Below, one piece after another: positions 1 to 7,523 of a stretch of 57,382 nt of DNA (position 1 is its first letter; every line of letters begins with the position of its first letter). The stretch spans positions 1 through 57,382 of the forward strand of contig SLCY01000027.1 in NCBI GenBank assembly GCA_007125585.1, given 5' to 3'. The notes below the pieces were generated by a model. The model was not told where the DNA came from, ran no database searches, and saw nothing but the letters and a program-made list of their open reading frames with translations. The stretch is from Bacteroidales bacterium (GTDB lineage Bacteria > Bacteroidota > Bacteroidia > Bacteroidales > UBA7960). The position numbers and the translations under genes were made by a program.

Positions 1-252
1 ATCTCGTGTGGCCTCCCTCAAAGTATCGCCACTGAGCCTTCGCTTGCCCGCTTCAATAAACTCCTTGCTCCACTTGAAATAATTGTTTTGGTGAATGCCA
101 TATTTTCGGCACACTGCAGCGATGGTATCCTCACCTCGCAGCGCTTCCGAAACTATTTTAATCTTCTCCTCTGCCGTGAACTTACGACGGGTCTGTCGCT
201 TGATAGATTTTACAACCTGATCAGCACTTGGTTTCTTGTTCTTTTCTTCCAT
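1..252 (-). CDS. IS3-family transposase OrfA, N-terminal part (runs off the window)
   Basis: An open frame of 84 codons starts at an ATG (252-250) and is still open at base 1, so only the N-terminus is present. The protein begins MEEKNKKPSADQ and contains RRKFTAEEKIKIVSEAL, then CRKYGIHQNNYFKWSKEF. This is the helix-turn-helix of the IS3/IS911 OrfA (HTH_Tnp_1) family, which binds the insertion-sequence ends. OrfB, the DDE integrase, would lie to the left of the window. Whether the element is intact cannot be judged. The alternative is a stand-alone OrfA remnant. Confidence 0.88.
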   Translation of the reverse strand, partial: MEEKNKKPSADQVVKSIKRQTRRKFTAEEKIKIVSEALRGEDTIAAVCRKYGIHQNNYFKWSKEFIEAGKRRLSGDTLREATRD

Positions 253-340
253 TTCCGTGTGGTGTTTAGTGATACATAACTTTAAAAACCACACATTAAA
301 TTTAACCCTTTACTGGTAAACTTTTAGCTGACGATTTACA
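1..340 (-). mobile_element. Right edge of an IS3-like insertion sequence (boundary tentative)
   Basis: The orfA start lies at 252. Outward from it, the minus-strand sequence beginning TGTAAATCGTCAGC at 340 has the TGT terminus usual for IS3-family ends, at a plausible 88 bases from the gene. I cannot see the other end or a target duplication, so the boundary at 340 is an inference. Just outside, TGTAAAATCGT (345-355) is nearly an inverted copy of the last ten bases (331-340), separated by GAGT. Confidence 0.4.
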
Positions 341-355
341 GAGTTGTAAAATCGT
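331..355. repeat. Short inverted repeat at the presumed IS boundary
   Basis: ACGATTTACA (331-340), GAGT, TGTAAAATCGT (345-355): the arms are complementary apart from one extra A/T. It may be a simple hairpin, or two IS ends separated by a 4-base spacer as in IS3-family end junctions. Confidence 0.4.
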
Positions 356-439
356 GCGTGCCGGCTATTGATATTGGGATTTGATATGAATAACTTTCCG
401 GCCACTGACAACCCATTTGGTTTTCAGTGGTTTGAAAGA

Positions 440-471
440 GGCCTTGGCGGGTACGGTTCTCCGGCAAGGCC
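440..471 (-). terminator. Hairpin downstream of the deiminase gene
   Basis: GGCCTTGGCGG (440-450) pairs with CCGGCAAGGCC (461-471), 10 of 11 positions, around a 10-base loop. On the minus strand it lies 47 bases past the stop of the gene ending at 518 and is followed by TCTTTC, a weak T tract. It is probably the terminator of that gene. Confidence 0.55.
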
Positions 472-517
472 CTGGCTCACGGAGACCACCGGTTAATCAG
501 GTCGTTCAATTTTTTCG

Positions 518-2338
518 TTATTGTTCGAGGTCGATGTTTTGTTCCAGCACTTGCATGCGGCTTTTGCCCGTTATCCGGATTGTGTAATGGCTTTCCTGCA
601 TGCTGCGACGGTCGACAGGGATATCGTATGTGCCGGTAAACCAGGCCGGAATTGTGACCTTCCTTACCGTTTGTCCTTCGGGACAAATAAATGTTACCAC
701 ATAATCGTCTTGTTCGAGGATATTGAACGAAAGCAGGCCAATGGTGGGATCGGGTCCGTCGATAATGCGAATGGCGTCAACAGCTTTTTTCTGATTTCGG
801 GTTGTGCTGTCCGGAGAATATCGTGATACACTTTCTGTGCCAGTTGTGATGAATGGATCTTGCCCGCCCCGCATAAAGATATTTACGGTGCCAATTACAT
901 CCAGGACATCAATGGCACCGTCGTTGTTCACGTCTGCGTTGTCAAAGCAAAACGGTTCGGGAACATTCCCCATGAAGTGGTTTGTAATGGCAGCAACGTC
1001 AAGGACATCCACCACTTCATCGCCGTTGGCATCACCAGCAACGGAAGCAAGAAAAACATCGATGTTGATGTTCTCATTTGCAACTGTTATCTCGCCCGAA
1101 TAGGTTGCGTTACATAAGTGTTGAACTGAAAATGCATAAGTGCCTGGTTCCTGATCAATAAATTCATAATCGCCGGGTGTGTTTTGTTGTCCGTTCAGTG
1201 TTATAACTGCATTGTCCAGCGGTATACCACCGGTTGAGGAAACAGAAAACGAAATGGTAAACGGGCCCTGGTCGTCGATGGCTTGAAAAGGGGGCAACTG
1301 GTTGGTTATGCAATGAATTGCCCCTTCCCACCCGATCATTGCATTGCAGTCAATACCAATGATGGTTTTACCCGGCATTAGCGCTTCGTATGTGGAGAGA
1401 GCCGTCACATCCCGGTGGTCATTGTATATGGGTACGAGAACAGCATCATTCACAATGAGGCTGTTGATATATGTCTTCCAGTTCTGTGCTTTGGGGATTT
1501 GTGCAACCTGATATGTTTTATCCTCAGGGTGCTCAAGGGAATGTAAAATGGCAAGGTTGTCCTGCAGGATTGGGTAGTCATCATGCCATGGATCCACCGT
1601 ACTGATAATAAAAGTGGTGTCATTCAAAAGTTTGACCTGCATATCCAGGTGGCCCCAATAGTCGTTGCTCAACGCGCTGAACGTATGAATAGAGGTGATG
1701 CCCATGTATGTTTCCAGGATATTGTCTATTTCTTCTGTGGCGATGGAAGGGTTGTTGGTGTACAACCGGTCGGTGGCAAACATCTGGTTGTGGCTGTCAA
1801 CCAAATAGTTTCCCCCGTCAAAAATGATGTGGGAAAAATCGTAATAATTCAGGTTCCAGTAATTCGCCAGGCGCTCGGGCAGATCCTGGTCTGCATGACC
1901 GGTGGCCAGGTCGTCGAACCCTACGAATGCCAGCTCCCCATCATCGTAAATGCTGAACGGGCCATGATCCCGGATCCAGATCCTGTCACCATATACTTCT
2001 ATAAATACAATGTTGTCCATTGGCACTCCATGTGCCGTGAACGTGTTGATCATGTTTTGCTGGTGCCCGGTGTTGTTGGTTTGCAAAAATACGGTGGCCT
2101 GCGACTGTATCCCGTTGACCACGGCAGTGACAATCTGGTCGTACGATGAACTTCCGGGATTCCAATACATTACAACACCTGCGATGGTGTCGTACTCAGG
2201 TACTGTGCGGGGGTTCACCGGGATTTCCGTATTGCCCTTTTCAGTAGCATACACCAGGCACGCGGATGTCATGAATACGATCAGGGCAACTGACAGTCGG
2301 TAAAACTGATACCCTGATGGGCGCGGGAGGTCATTCAT
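518..2338 (-). CDS. Secreted peptidylarginine deiminase / agmatine deiminase family protein with dockerin-like module
   Basis: Guanidino-group-modifying enzyme of the PAD_porph/agmatine deiminase family, expected to hydrolyse arginine side chains or agmatine to citrulline-type products. From the start at 2338 (606 aa): signal peptide about 1-40 (…ACLVYA then TEKG), deiminase domain about 42-355, a beta domain, a dockerin-like Ca-binding pair of repeats about 435-487, and a C-terminal Ig-like domain about 505-606. Catalytic residues of the family are visible: D124 (RDHG), H230 and D232 (GHLD), N292 and C343 (AIHCITN). Their spacing closely follows Porphyromonas PPAD (D130, H236, D238, N297, C351). 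A longer frame reaches 2440, but a -7 promoter box lies inside it at 2399-2406, so I prefer the ATG at 2338. The C-terminal domain may be a divergent type IX sorting domain. The peptidyl versus free-agmatine substrate cannot be told from sequence; export favours proteins. Confidence 0.85.
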   Translation of the reverse strand: MNDLPRPSGYQFYRLSVALIVFMTSACLVYATEKGNTEIPVNPRTVPEYDTIAGVVMYWNPGSSSYDQIVTAVVNGIQSQATVFLQTNNTGHQQNMINTFTAHGVPMDNIVFIEVYGDRIWIRDHGPFSIYDDGELAFVGFDDLATGHADQDLPERLANYWNLNYYDFSHIIFDGGNYLVDSHNQMFATDRLYTNNPSIATEEIDNILETYMGITSIHTFSALSNDYWGHLDMQVKLLNDTTFIISTVDPWHDDYPILQDNLAILHSLEHPEDKTYQVAQIPKAQNWKTYINSLIVNDAVLVPIYNDHRDVTALSTYEALMPGKTIIGIDCNAMIGWEGAIHCITNQLPPFQAIDDQGPFTISFSVSSTGGIPLDNAVITLNGQQNTPGDYEFIDQEPGTYAFSVQHLCNATYSGEITVANENINIDVFLASVAGDANGDEVVDVLDVAAITNHFMGNVPEPFCFDNADVNNDGAIDVLDVIGTVNIFMRGGQDPFITTGTESVSRYSPDSTTRNQKKAVDAIRIIDGPDPTIGLLSFNILEQDDYVVTFICPEGQTVRKVTIPAWFTGTYDIPVDRRSMQESHYTIRITGKSRMQVLEQNIDLEQ

Positions 2339-2398
2339 ATGCACAGCTTGTGGCAATGAAGTGTGTTTAATATTGTTGGTGTTCGATAAGCGGGGAAA

Positions 2399-2406
2399 CA
2401 AAAATA
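2399..2406 (-). promoter_or_regulatory. -7 promoter box for the deiminase gene
   Basis: Reads TATTTTTG on the minus strand, matching TAnnTTTG, 61 bases before the ATG at 2338. No good -33 TTTG at the usual 19-21 base spacing. Confidence 0.5.
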
Positions 2407-2550
2407 CATGTTTTTTTGTTTTCTGAATATATTCAAACAAAGCAATAGTTTATTCCGGACCTCTTGGCCCCCAATATTGAAGGTGTGTCAGTGGTTGACG
2501 ACAAGGTGCAGCAAGTGATCGATGCAGAAGCATCAGCTTATCCGGTGGTT

Positions 2551-3150
2551 TTATCGGCCGGTAATATTTTTCAGTGCATGTATCTCCTCTTTGCTGGCAT
2601 GCTTTTCCATGTAATCCTTAACGAGCTGGGGTGATTCTTCTTCCAGCGGGACGAATATCAGCGCGGCGCTGTTCATGCAGTATCTCAGACCGGTAGGCGG
2701 GGGGCCATCGTCGAACACATGGCCCAGGTGCGAGCCGCTGCCAGAATCTATGACCTCGGTACGTATCATGCCATACGATCTGTCGGTCCGATAATACACT
2801 GACCCCGGGGTGATGGGCTCAAAAAAGCTGGGCCAGCCACAGCCGGAGTCAAACTTGGTGTCAGAATAAAACAAGGGCTGTCCGGTGGCCGCAGAATAGT
2901 AGATGCCCGCCTGCGAGCTGGCGTGGTACTTTCCGGTAAAAGGGCGCTCGGTACCGGCTTGGCGGAGTATCTGGTACTGCTCATCATTCAGCATCTTTTT
3001 CCACTCTTCATCCGTTCTCTCTATCTCGTATGTCCCGGGATCGTTATCTGTTTTGTCTGCCTTCATGTTTTGTGCATTTTGTGGGTTCTGACATTGAGCC
3101 ATAAGACCCAGGCTCATGACGATTGAGAATACCAGGGTGTGAATTGTCAT
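2551..3150 (-). CDS. msrB: Exported peptide-methionine (R)-S-oxide reductase
   Basis: Reduces methionine-R-sulfoxide in oxidised proteins. The 199 aa chain has an N-terminal hydrophobic export signal (1-20, ending GLMAQC), a low-complexity linker to about 40, and one MsrB domain, about 45-190. SGCGWPSF carries the probable resolving C104, and RYCMNS carries the catalytic C158; the [10 protein letters not shown] block precedes it. The two CxxC zinc pairs found in many MsrB proteins are absent ([10 protein letters not shown] stands where the first would be), so it is a zinc-free type. Cys20 could be lipidated, but the -1 Gln is not a standard lipobox. The export signal places it outside the cytoplasm, repairing envelope proteins. 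It needs an exported electron donor that is not in this window. Confidence 0.93.
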   Translation of the reverse strand: MTIHTLVFSIVMSLGLMAQCQNPQNAQNMKADKTDNDPGTYEIERTDEEWKKMLNDEQYQILRQAGTERPFTGKYHASSQAGIYYSAATGQPLFYSDTKFDSGCGWPSFFEPITPGSVYYRTDRSYGMIRTEVIDSGSGSHLGHVFDDGPPPTGLRYCMNSAALIFVPLEEESPQLVKDYMEKHASKEEIHALKNITGR

Positions 3151-3303
3151 CTTTACGGGTTTGGATTAACAGGTAATCTTGCCAGTTCATTTACTTTGTT
3201 TGCTTTTCACTGCCTGAAAAACGACAACAGGGGGTGAAATGTTCAGCACATCAAGTTATAAAAAGCCACCTGCAAAAACGCTGCAAATGGCTGATTTTCA
3301 TGT

Positions 3304-3375
3304 TGTCCTGCAAGGGCTCGAACCTTGACTCTTCTGATCCAGAATCAGACGTGTTGCCAATTACACCACAGGACA
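3304..3375 (-). tRNA. tRNA-Gln (anticodon CTG)
   Basis: On the minus strand the 72-nt sequence starts TGTCCTG and ends CAGGACA, forming a 7-bp acceptor stem. The D arm contains GTGTAATTGGCAACAC, the T arm has GGTTCGAGCC, and the anticodon arm TCTGA-TTCTGGA-TCAGA gives anticodon CTG, reading the CAG glutamine codon. CCA is not encoded (ACA follows). It lies 167 bases downstream of glnS on the same strand and has its own -7 box. Confidence 0.95.
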
Positions 3376-3388
3376 GTACCAAGGTGTG

Positions 3389-3396
3389 CAAAGATA
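3389..3396 (-). promoter_or_regulatory. -7 promoter box for tRNA-Gln
   Basis: TATCTTTG on the minus strand, ending 13 bases before the first base of the tRNA. This suggests a leader of about 7 nt and transcription independent of glnS. Confidence 0.55.
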
Positions 3397-3542
3397 CAAT
3401 TTTTCGAAAAACTTTTTTTCCTGGTTTATGGTTTCTCTTTTTTTAAGATCCTCCGGGCTTAACCTGTTTTTGTTAATTTTTGTTGAAATAGGTTAAGGAC
3501 TGGTTTGGGACATACAACCCCTTGCATATGGGACCCTTGAAA

Positions 3543-5231
3543 TTATTTGTTGATTTTGGCCCACGAATCGCGCAGGGTAACCGTCCGGTTAAACACCGGG
3601 TTGTCCGGTCTGCTGTCGGGATCAACACAGAAATAGCCGGTGCGTTCAAATTGGTAGCGTCTGCCCACCCGGGCATCCTTGATACTTGGTTCAAGAAGGC
3701 CCTTAACCACCCTGAGGGAATCTGGGTTCAGGTTGTCTTTGAAGTCCACATCTTCCGGGTTGTCATCGGGGTTGGGTACGTCAAAAAGCCTGTCATACAG
3801 CCTTACCTCTGCTTCAAGTGCGTGACCGGCACTCACCCAGTGCAGCGTTCCTTTCACTTTTCTTGTGCCAGACAGGCCGCTTTTGGTCTCAGGGTCGTAA
3901 GAGCAGTGAATTGCGGTGATTTTCCCGTTTTCATCCCTGTCAACGCTTTCGCAGCGGATGATGTAAGCATACTTCAGGCGTACCTCTTTGCCGGGCGAGA
4001 GGCGGAAGAATTTTTTCGGCGGGTCTTCCATGAAGTCCCCTCGTTCAATCCATAGGGTCTTGCTGAACGGCACGATGCGATGCCCGTCTTCGGGCCTTTC
4101 GGGGTTGCAAAGGGCGTTGAGTTCTTCTACCTTTCCATCGGGATAGTTGTCGATGATGAGTTTTACAGGATCCAGCACCCCCATCACCCGCCGGGCGTTC
4201 TTGTTGAGATCTTCGCGGATGCAGTGTTCGAGCAGCGCCATGTCGATCACGTTCTCCCTTTTGGCAACGCCCACCTTGTCAGAAAACATGCGGATGGAGG
4301 CTGGCGTAAATCCACGGCGCCTTAGTCCTGAGACAGTGGGCATTCGGGGATCGTCCCAGCTTCTTACATGGCCCCCTTCAACCAGTTCCAGCAGCTTGCG
4401 CTTGCTCATCACGGTATAATTGAGATTGAGGCGGGCAAACTCAAACTGTCTGGGCCTGTTCTCTGTGATCTCCAGGTTGTCGAGGAACCAGTCGTAGAGC
4501 GGACGGTGCACTTCAAACTCCAGGGTGCAGATGGAGTGGGTGATGTTTTCAAGGTAGTCGCTCTGGCCGTGGGCCCAGTCGTACATGGGATAGATACACC
4601 ATAGATCCCCCGTACGGTGGTGGCTGGCCCGCATGATGCGGTACATCACCGGGTCGCGCAGGTGCATGTTCGGAGAAGCCATGTCGATCCTGGCGCGCAG
4701 CACCATGCTGCCGTCAGGAAACTCTCCCTTGCGCATGCGGCCGAAAAGGTCAAGGCTCTCTTCCGCAGGCCTGTCACGCCAGGGACTTTCTTTCCCCGGA
4801 ATGGCGGGTGTGCCGCGCGCTGCCGCCATCTCTTCACCACTCATCTCACAAACAAAAGCCTTCCCCTTCCTGATAAGAAAAACCGCCATCTCATAAAGCT
4901 GCTCAAAATAATCAGAAGCATAAAACTCCCTGTCCTCCCAGTCGAAACCCAGCCATCGCACATCTTCCTTGATGGCATTGACGTATTCCACATTTTCCTT
5001 TGTGGGATTGGTGTCATCGAAACGCAGATTGCACTTGCCATTGTACTTATTGGCCAGCCCGAAATTCAGGCAGATCGACTTGGCATGGCCAATGTGCAGA
5101 TAGCCGTTAGGCTCCGGGGGAAACCGTGTGTGCACCCTTCCACCGGTATTGCCTTCTTCCAGGTCCCTGGTGATGATCTGCTCAATAAAATTCAGTGAAG
5201 TTACCTTATCAGTGTTTTCTTTGTATTCCAT
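3543..5231 (-). CDS. glnS: Glutamine--tRNA ligase
   Basis: Class I aminoacyl-tRNA synthetase charging tRNA-Gln with glutamine. The length (562 aa) is normal for bacterial GlnRS. The Rossmann catalytic domain has the HIGH motif at H46-H49 ([11 protein letters not shown]) and the KMSKS equivalent at 275-277 (VMSKRKL). The LRFDDTNP and DWAHGQSDY blocks separate GlnRS from GluRS. The C-terminal anticodon-binding beta barrels fill about 340-562. The ATG at 5231 is preceded by a -7 box at 5276-5283. Its cognate tRNA-Gln follows 167 bases downstream on the same strand, an uncommon pairing. GlnRS is thought to have spread among bacteria by lateral transfer. Confidence 0.97.
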   Translation of the reverse strand: MEYKENTDKVTSLNFIEQIITRDLEEGNTGGRVHTRFPPEPNGYLHIGHAKSICLNFGLANKYNGKCNLRFDDTNPTKENVEYVNAIKEDVRWLGFDWEDREFYASDYFEQLYEMAVFLIRKGKAFVCEMSGEEMAAARGTPAIPGKESPWRDRPAEESLDLFGRMRKGEFPDGSMVLRARIDMASPNMHLRDPVMYRIMRASHHRTGDLWCIYPMYDWAHGQSDYLENITHSICTLEFEVHRPLYDWFLDNLEITENRPRQFEFARLNLNYTVMSKRKLLELVEGGHVRSWDDPRMPTVSGLRRRGFTPASIRMFSDKVGVAKRENVIDMALLEHCIREDLNKNARRVMGVLDPVKLIIDNYPDGKVEELNALCNPERPEDGHRIVPFSKTLWIERGDFMEDPPKKFFRLSPGKEVRLKYAYIIRCESVDRDENGKITAIHCSYDPETKSGLSGTRKVKGTLHWVSAGHALEAEVRLYDRLFDVPNPDDNPEDVDFKDNLNPDSLRVVKGLLEPSIKDARVGRRYQFERTGYFCVDPDSRPDNPVFNRTVTLRDSWAKINK

Positions 5232-5275
5232 CTTCGCTTATTTTAGCCACATCCAACATCCTGCTTCTGACATTG

Positions 5276-5283
5276 CAAAAGTA
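5276..5283 (-). promoter_or_regulatory. -7 promoter box for glnS
   Basis: TACTTTTG on the minus strand, 44 bases upstream of the glnS ATG. No clear -33 box. Confidence 0.5.
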
Positions 5284-5331
5284 AAGAAAAAATGGGCTGT
5301 CGTGTGAATATAAATTGTGTACATTTTTCCC

Positions 5332-5405
5332 CTTAAACCTTTCAACTATTAAACCTATTTGACCTTTAAACCATTAAACTTATAAACCCTTAAACCATTA
5401 ATCTT
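5332..5405. repeat. Degenerate AT-rich TTAAACC-type tandem repeat
   Basis: About eight imperfect 8-11 base units of the form TTAAACC(T/A)(T/A) run between glnS and folB, for example CCTTAAACCT, ATTAAACCTA, TTTAAACCAT, ATTAAACTTA, CCTTAAACCA. The units are too irregular for a classical satellite. It occupies the divergent intergenic region (5232-5532), which holds no gene that I can see. Confidence 0.6.
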
Positions 5406-5502
5406 TTGACAAATGATAAACATAAATAAACAAGCAACGATCGGGTGAAAGACCTTGAGAGGTTTTTTATCCGTCTGTGTGTGTCAATTGAAAATTGTCG
5501 TG

Positions 5503-5510
5503 TATATTTG
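5503..5510 (+). promoter_or_regulatory. -7 promoter box for folB
   Basis: TATATTTG, 22 bases before the folB ATG, so the leader would be only about 15 nt. No TTTG at -33 spacing. Confidence 0.5.
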
Positions 5511-5532
5511 TTCGAAACTATGCCCTTTTTAA

Positions 5533-5892
5533 ATGGCGAAGATATTATTGGAAGGAATGGAGTTTTATGCCTATCATGGCTGCTTTAAGGAGGAGCAGGT
5601 GATTGGCAACCGATTCCTGGTGGATCTGGAGATCGATGTGGATACATCCATCGCTGAAGCCTCCGATCGCCTGCAGGATACGGTAAACTACCAGGCAGTA
5701 TATGAGCGGATCAGGGAAGCCATGGGAAATAAAAGCCATTTGCTTGAGCATCTGGCCCGCCGCATTCTGGATGCCCTACGTGAAGCCTTTCCGGGTATCA
5801 GGAAAATGAAGGTGAAAGTTTCAAAAATGAACCCGCCCCTTGGAGGGAGCATGCGCTGTGTGAGCATGGAAATGGAAGACAGATTTTCGTAA
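5533..5892 (+). CDS. folB: Dihydroneopterin aldolase
   Basis: Converts 7,8-dihydroneopterin to 6-hydroxymethyl-dihydropterin and glycolaldehyde in folate synthesis. The length (119 aa) is typical of the T-fold FolB/FolX family. Visible motifs are GMEFYAYHGCFKEE near the N-terminus (YHG with the substrate-binding Glu region), DTVNYQAVYE, the SHLLEHLA segment with the conserved Glu, and KVKVSKMNPPLGG with the catalytic Lys region and the pterin-pocket end. The ATG start directly follows a -7 box. No other folate gene is adjacent. Confidence 0.93.
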   Translation: MAKILLEGMEFYAYHGCFKEEQVIGNRFLVDLEIDVDTSIAEASDRLQDTVNYQAVYERIREAMGNKSHLLEHLARRILDALREAFPGIRKMKVKVSKMNPPLGGSMRCVSMEMEDRFS

Positions 5893-5949
5893 CTCACCAT
5901 GAGAAACAAGTAAGTATCGATTGTTGGATGATAAATATTGCCAATTGCC

Positions 5950-6183
5950 ATGTCAAAAGGTCAACCTACAGAGAAAGACACCGCCAAAGAAAAAACCTGT
6001 CCATCCTGTGAAACGAGGTTCCTCTGTCTGCACAACAACGATTGCTGGTGCATGGATTATTCACTTACCGCCGAAAAGCTCGCCTATTTGCGGAATAATT
6101 ATGACGACTGTTTGTGTCCGGCATGCTTGTCACAACATGGTGTGCCCAAGACTGATCCTGCGCGTGTTCATTCCAGTAACTAA
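5950..6183 (+). CDS. Cysteine-rich CWC family protein
   Basis: Small protein (77 aa from the ATG at 5950; an earlier ATG at 5938 would add four residues). It has CPSCETRFLC, then DCWCMDY, then CLCPACL: nine cysteines, arranged as in the Pfam 'Cysteine-rich CWC' family, which presumably binds zinc or another metal. Biochemical function is unknown. It lies 57 bases after folB and could be co-transcribed. Confidence 0.75.
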   Translation: MSKGQPTEKDTAKEKTCPSCETRFLCLHNNDCWCMDYSLTAEKLAYLRNNYDDCLCPACLSQHGVPKTDPARVHSSN

Positions 6184-6460
6184 AAGGATGCAGGCTGCCA
6201 GGCAGTTGGCTGCCGGCTGAACTTTCAAAAGCTGGTTGCTCCACATCTCTTTAGCAGGTTCATTGCATTTCCCGGAAGGTCGACTTTTCAGGAAGGGTAT
6301 GGGCGATTTATACACAACCCCTGCAAAGGAGATGAACGGCAAGATATAATAAAGCAACACACCATATTTTAAAATAATTTCAAAAAAGTATTTACATATA
6401 TCATTTAGATTAAACTTTTATTCTATATTAGCATGACGGTATTAACCAAAACCATTGAAC

Positions 6461-7048
6461 ATGATCCATTTTGACGTTTTACATCAGGAGCGCTATTCCA
6501 GGGGGGAACTGTTGTTGCGAACCTTTTTCGGTTGGTTGTACATTGCTATTCCACACTACTTTGTTTTGTTTTTTGTATCAATAGCCTCCCTGGTTGTCCT
6601 CTTTATGGCGTGGTGGGCAGTATTGTTTACCACCCGCTATCCGCGAAGCTTATTTGATTTTATTGTGTGCTATTTTCGCTGGGAAGCACGGGTAGAAGCC
6701 CGGTTGATCCATCTTGCCGACGGCTACCCCGTTTTTGGGCTGGAACAATCAGATCCCCGGTTAACATTGGATGTGCCCTATCCTGAGCGGTTGAACCGCT
6801 GGCATCTGTTGCTGCGGACATTTTTCGGATGGCTATATTGTTTGATCCCTCATGGCTTTATTCTGTTTTTTCGGCTCATCGCATCCATGGTCCTGATCTT
6901 TCTGGCATGGTGGTCTGTATTGTTCACTGGCAAATATCCCAAACGGTGGCATGACTTTAATGTGGGCACGCAGCGTTGGATGTGGCGGGTGAACGTGTAC
7001 CTGGCGTTTCTGTCCGACACCTATCCGCCATTCAGCGGCAAACCCTGA
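6461..7048 (+). CDS. DUF4389 membrane protein, tandem duplication
   Basis: 195 aa, two copies of one DUF4389 unit. Copy 1 (about 1-93) and copy 2 (about 99-195) both read E-R-x-x-R-x-x-LLLRTFFGWLY-x-x-IPH-F, a hydrophobic hairpin, AWW-VLFT-YP, then a W/R-rich segment ending in D-YP-F. Each copy has two membrane segments. The function of DUF4389 is not established; it is often found alone or fused in actinobacterial and proteobacterial membrane proteins. I use the ATG at 6461; an in-frame TTG two codons earlier is also possible. The 277 bases before it hold no gene that I trust. Confidence 0.8.
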   Translation: MIHFDVLHQERYSRGELLLRTFFGWLYIAIPHYFVLFFVSIASLVVLFMAWWAVLFTTRYPRSLFDFIVCYFRWEARVEARLIHLADGYPVFGLEQSDPRLTLDVPYPERLNRWHLLLRTFFGWLYCLIPHGFILFFRLIASMVLIFLAWWSVLFTGKYPKRWHDFNVGTQRWMWRVNVYLAFLSDTYPPFSGKP

Positions 7049-7160
7049 TCAGCCTGGGGGAAATTGAAGTATGCATGTTTTTTTAATATGGTGATGAGCT
7101 CGTTTTCCGGGAGATTGCTCCAGTGACACTGCCAGGGCCACCGTTCTGAGAATGAAATTA

Positions 7161-7192
7161 TTTGGGAAATCCCGTTTAATCCATTACTTTTG
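7161..7192 (+). promoter_or_regulatory. Full Bacteroidota promoter of tRNA-Cys
   Basis: TTTG (7161-7164), 20 bases, TACTTTTG (7185-7192). This matches both the -33 and -7 boxes at the expected spacing and ends 16 bases before the tRNA. It is the best promoter match in the window. Confidence 0.75.
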
Positions 7193-7208
7193 CACTGCCA
7201 AAACAATG

Positions 7209-7282
7209 GTCTCGTGGCCGAGTGGCTAGGCAGAGGTCTGCAAAACCTCCTACAGCGGTTCGAATCCGCTCGAGACCTCCAA
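7209..7282 (+). tRNA. tRNA-Cys (anticodon GCA), CCA encoded
   Basis: Acceptor GGTCTCG pairs with CGAGACC, followed by T and an encoded CCA (7280-7282). The D arm is GGCCGAGTGGCTAGGC. The anticodon arm GAGGT-CTGCAAA-ACCTC gives anticodon GCA (Cys). The T arm has GGTTCGAATCC. The layout is the classical tRNA-Cys one. The promoter is at 7161-7192 and an intrinsic terminator at 7324-7357. Confidence 0.97.
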
Positions 7283-7323
7283 CCCGGTTCAACAAATCCA
7301 ACCGAATTCTTTAAAAGTTAACA

Positions 7324-7357
7324 AAACCAGCACTTTACGAAGGGGCTGGTTTTTTTT
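7324..7357 (+). terminator. Intrinsic terminator after tRNA-Cys
   Basis: AAACCAGC (7324-7331) pairs perfectly with GCTGGTTT (7345-7352) and is followed by five more Ts. Classical rho-independent hairpin plus U tract, 42 bases after the tRNA. Confidence 0.88.
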
Positions 7358-7523
7358 ACCCAGAGACTTTTTCAATAGCCCAAAGTTCAGCATGCTTATT
7401 ACCGCCGAAAACAATTTTTATCAGGCAGGGGATAATGCAGGTATTGGAACTCAAATTCATTAACTTAATTACTAAAATACGAAACGCCCATGACAGGATT
7501 TATTGACACATAGCCAAACGACA

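Noticed and set aside
1583-2149. Long plus-strand frame opposite the deiminase
   Set aside because: Complement of a confirmed coding region; composition of a shadow frame.
2455-2570. Coding-like plus-strand stretch (IEGVSVVDDKVQQVIDAEA)
   Set aside because: Too short, no start or stop of its own, runs into the antisense of msrB. It may be a gene remnant but cannot be identified.
3458-3497. Inverted repeat CTTAACCT/AGGTTAAG with 24-base loop after glnS
   Set aside because: Loop too large and no T tract; probably chance in an AT-rich spacer.
5332-5405. CRISPR array
   Set aside because: The units are short, irregular and lack spacers; no cas genes.
6130-6360. Minus-strand frame of 76 codons opposite and beyond the CWC gene
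   Set aside because: It overlaps a cysteine-rich coding gene, has a hydrophobic but uncharacteristic composition and no promoter or neighbour support.
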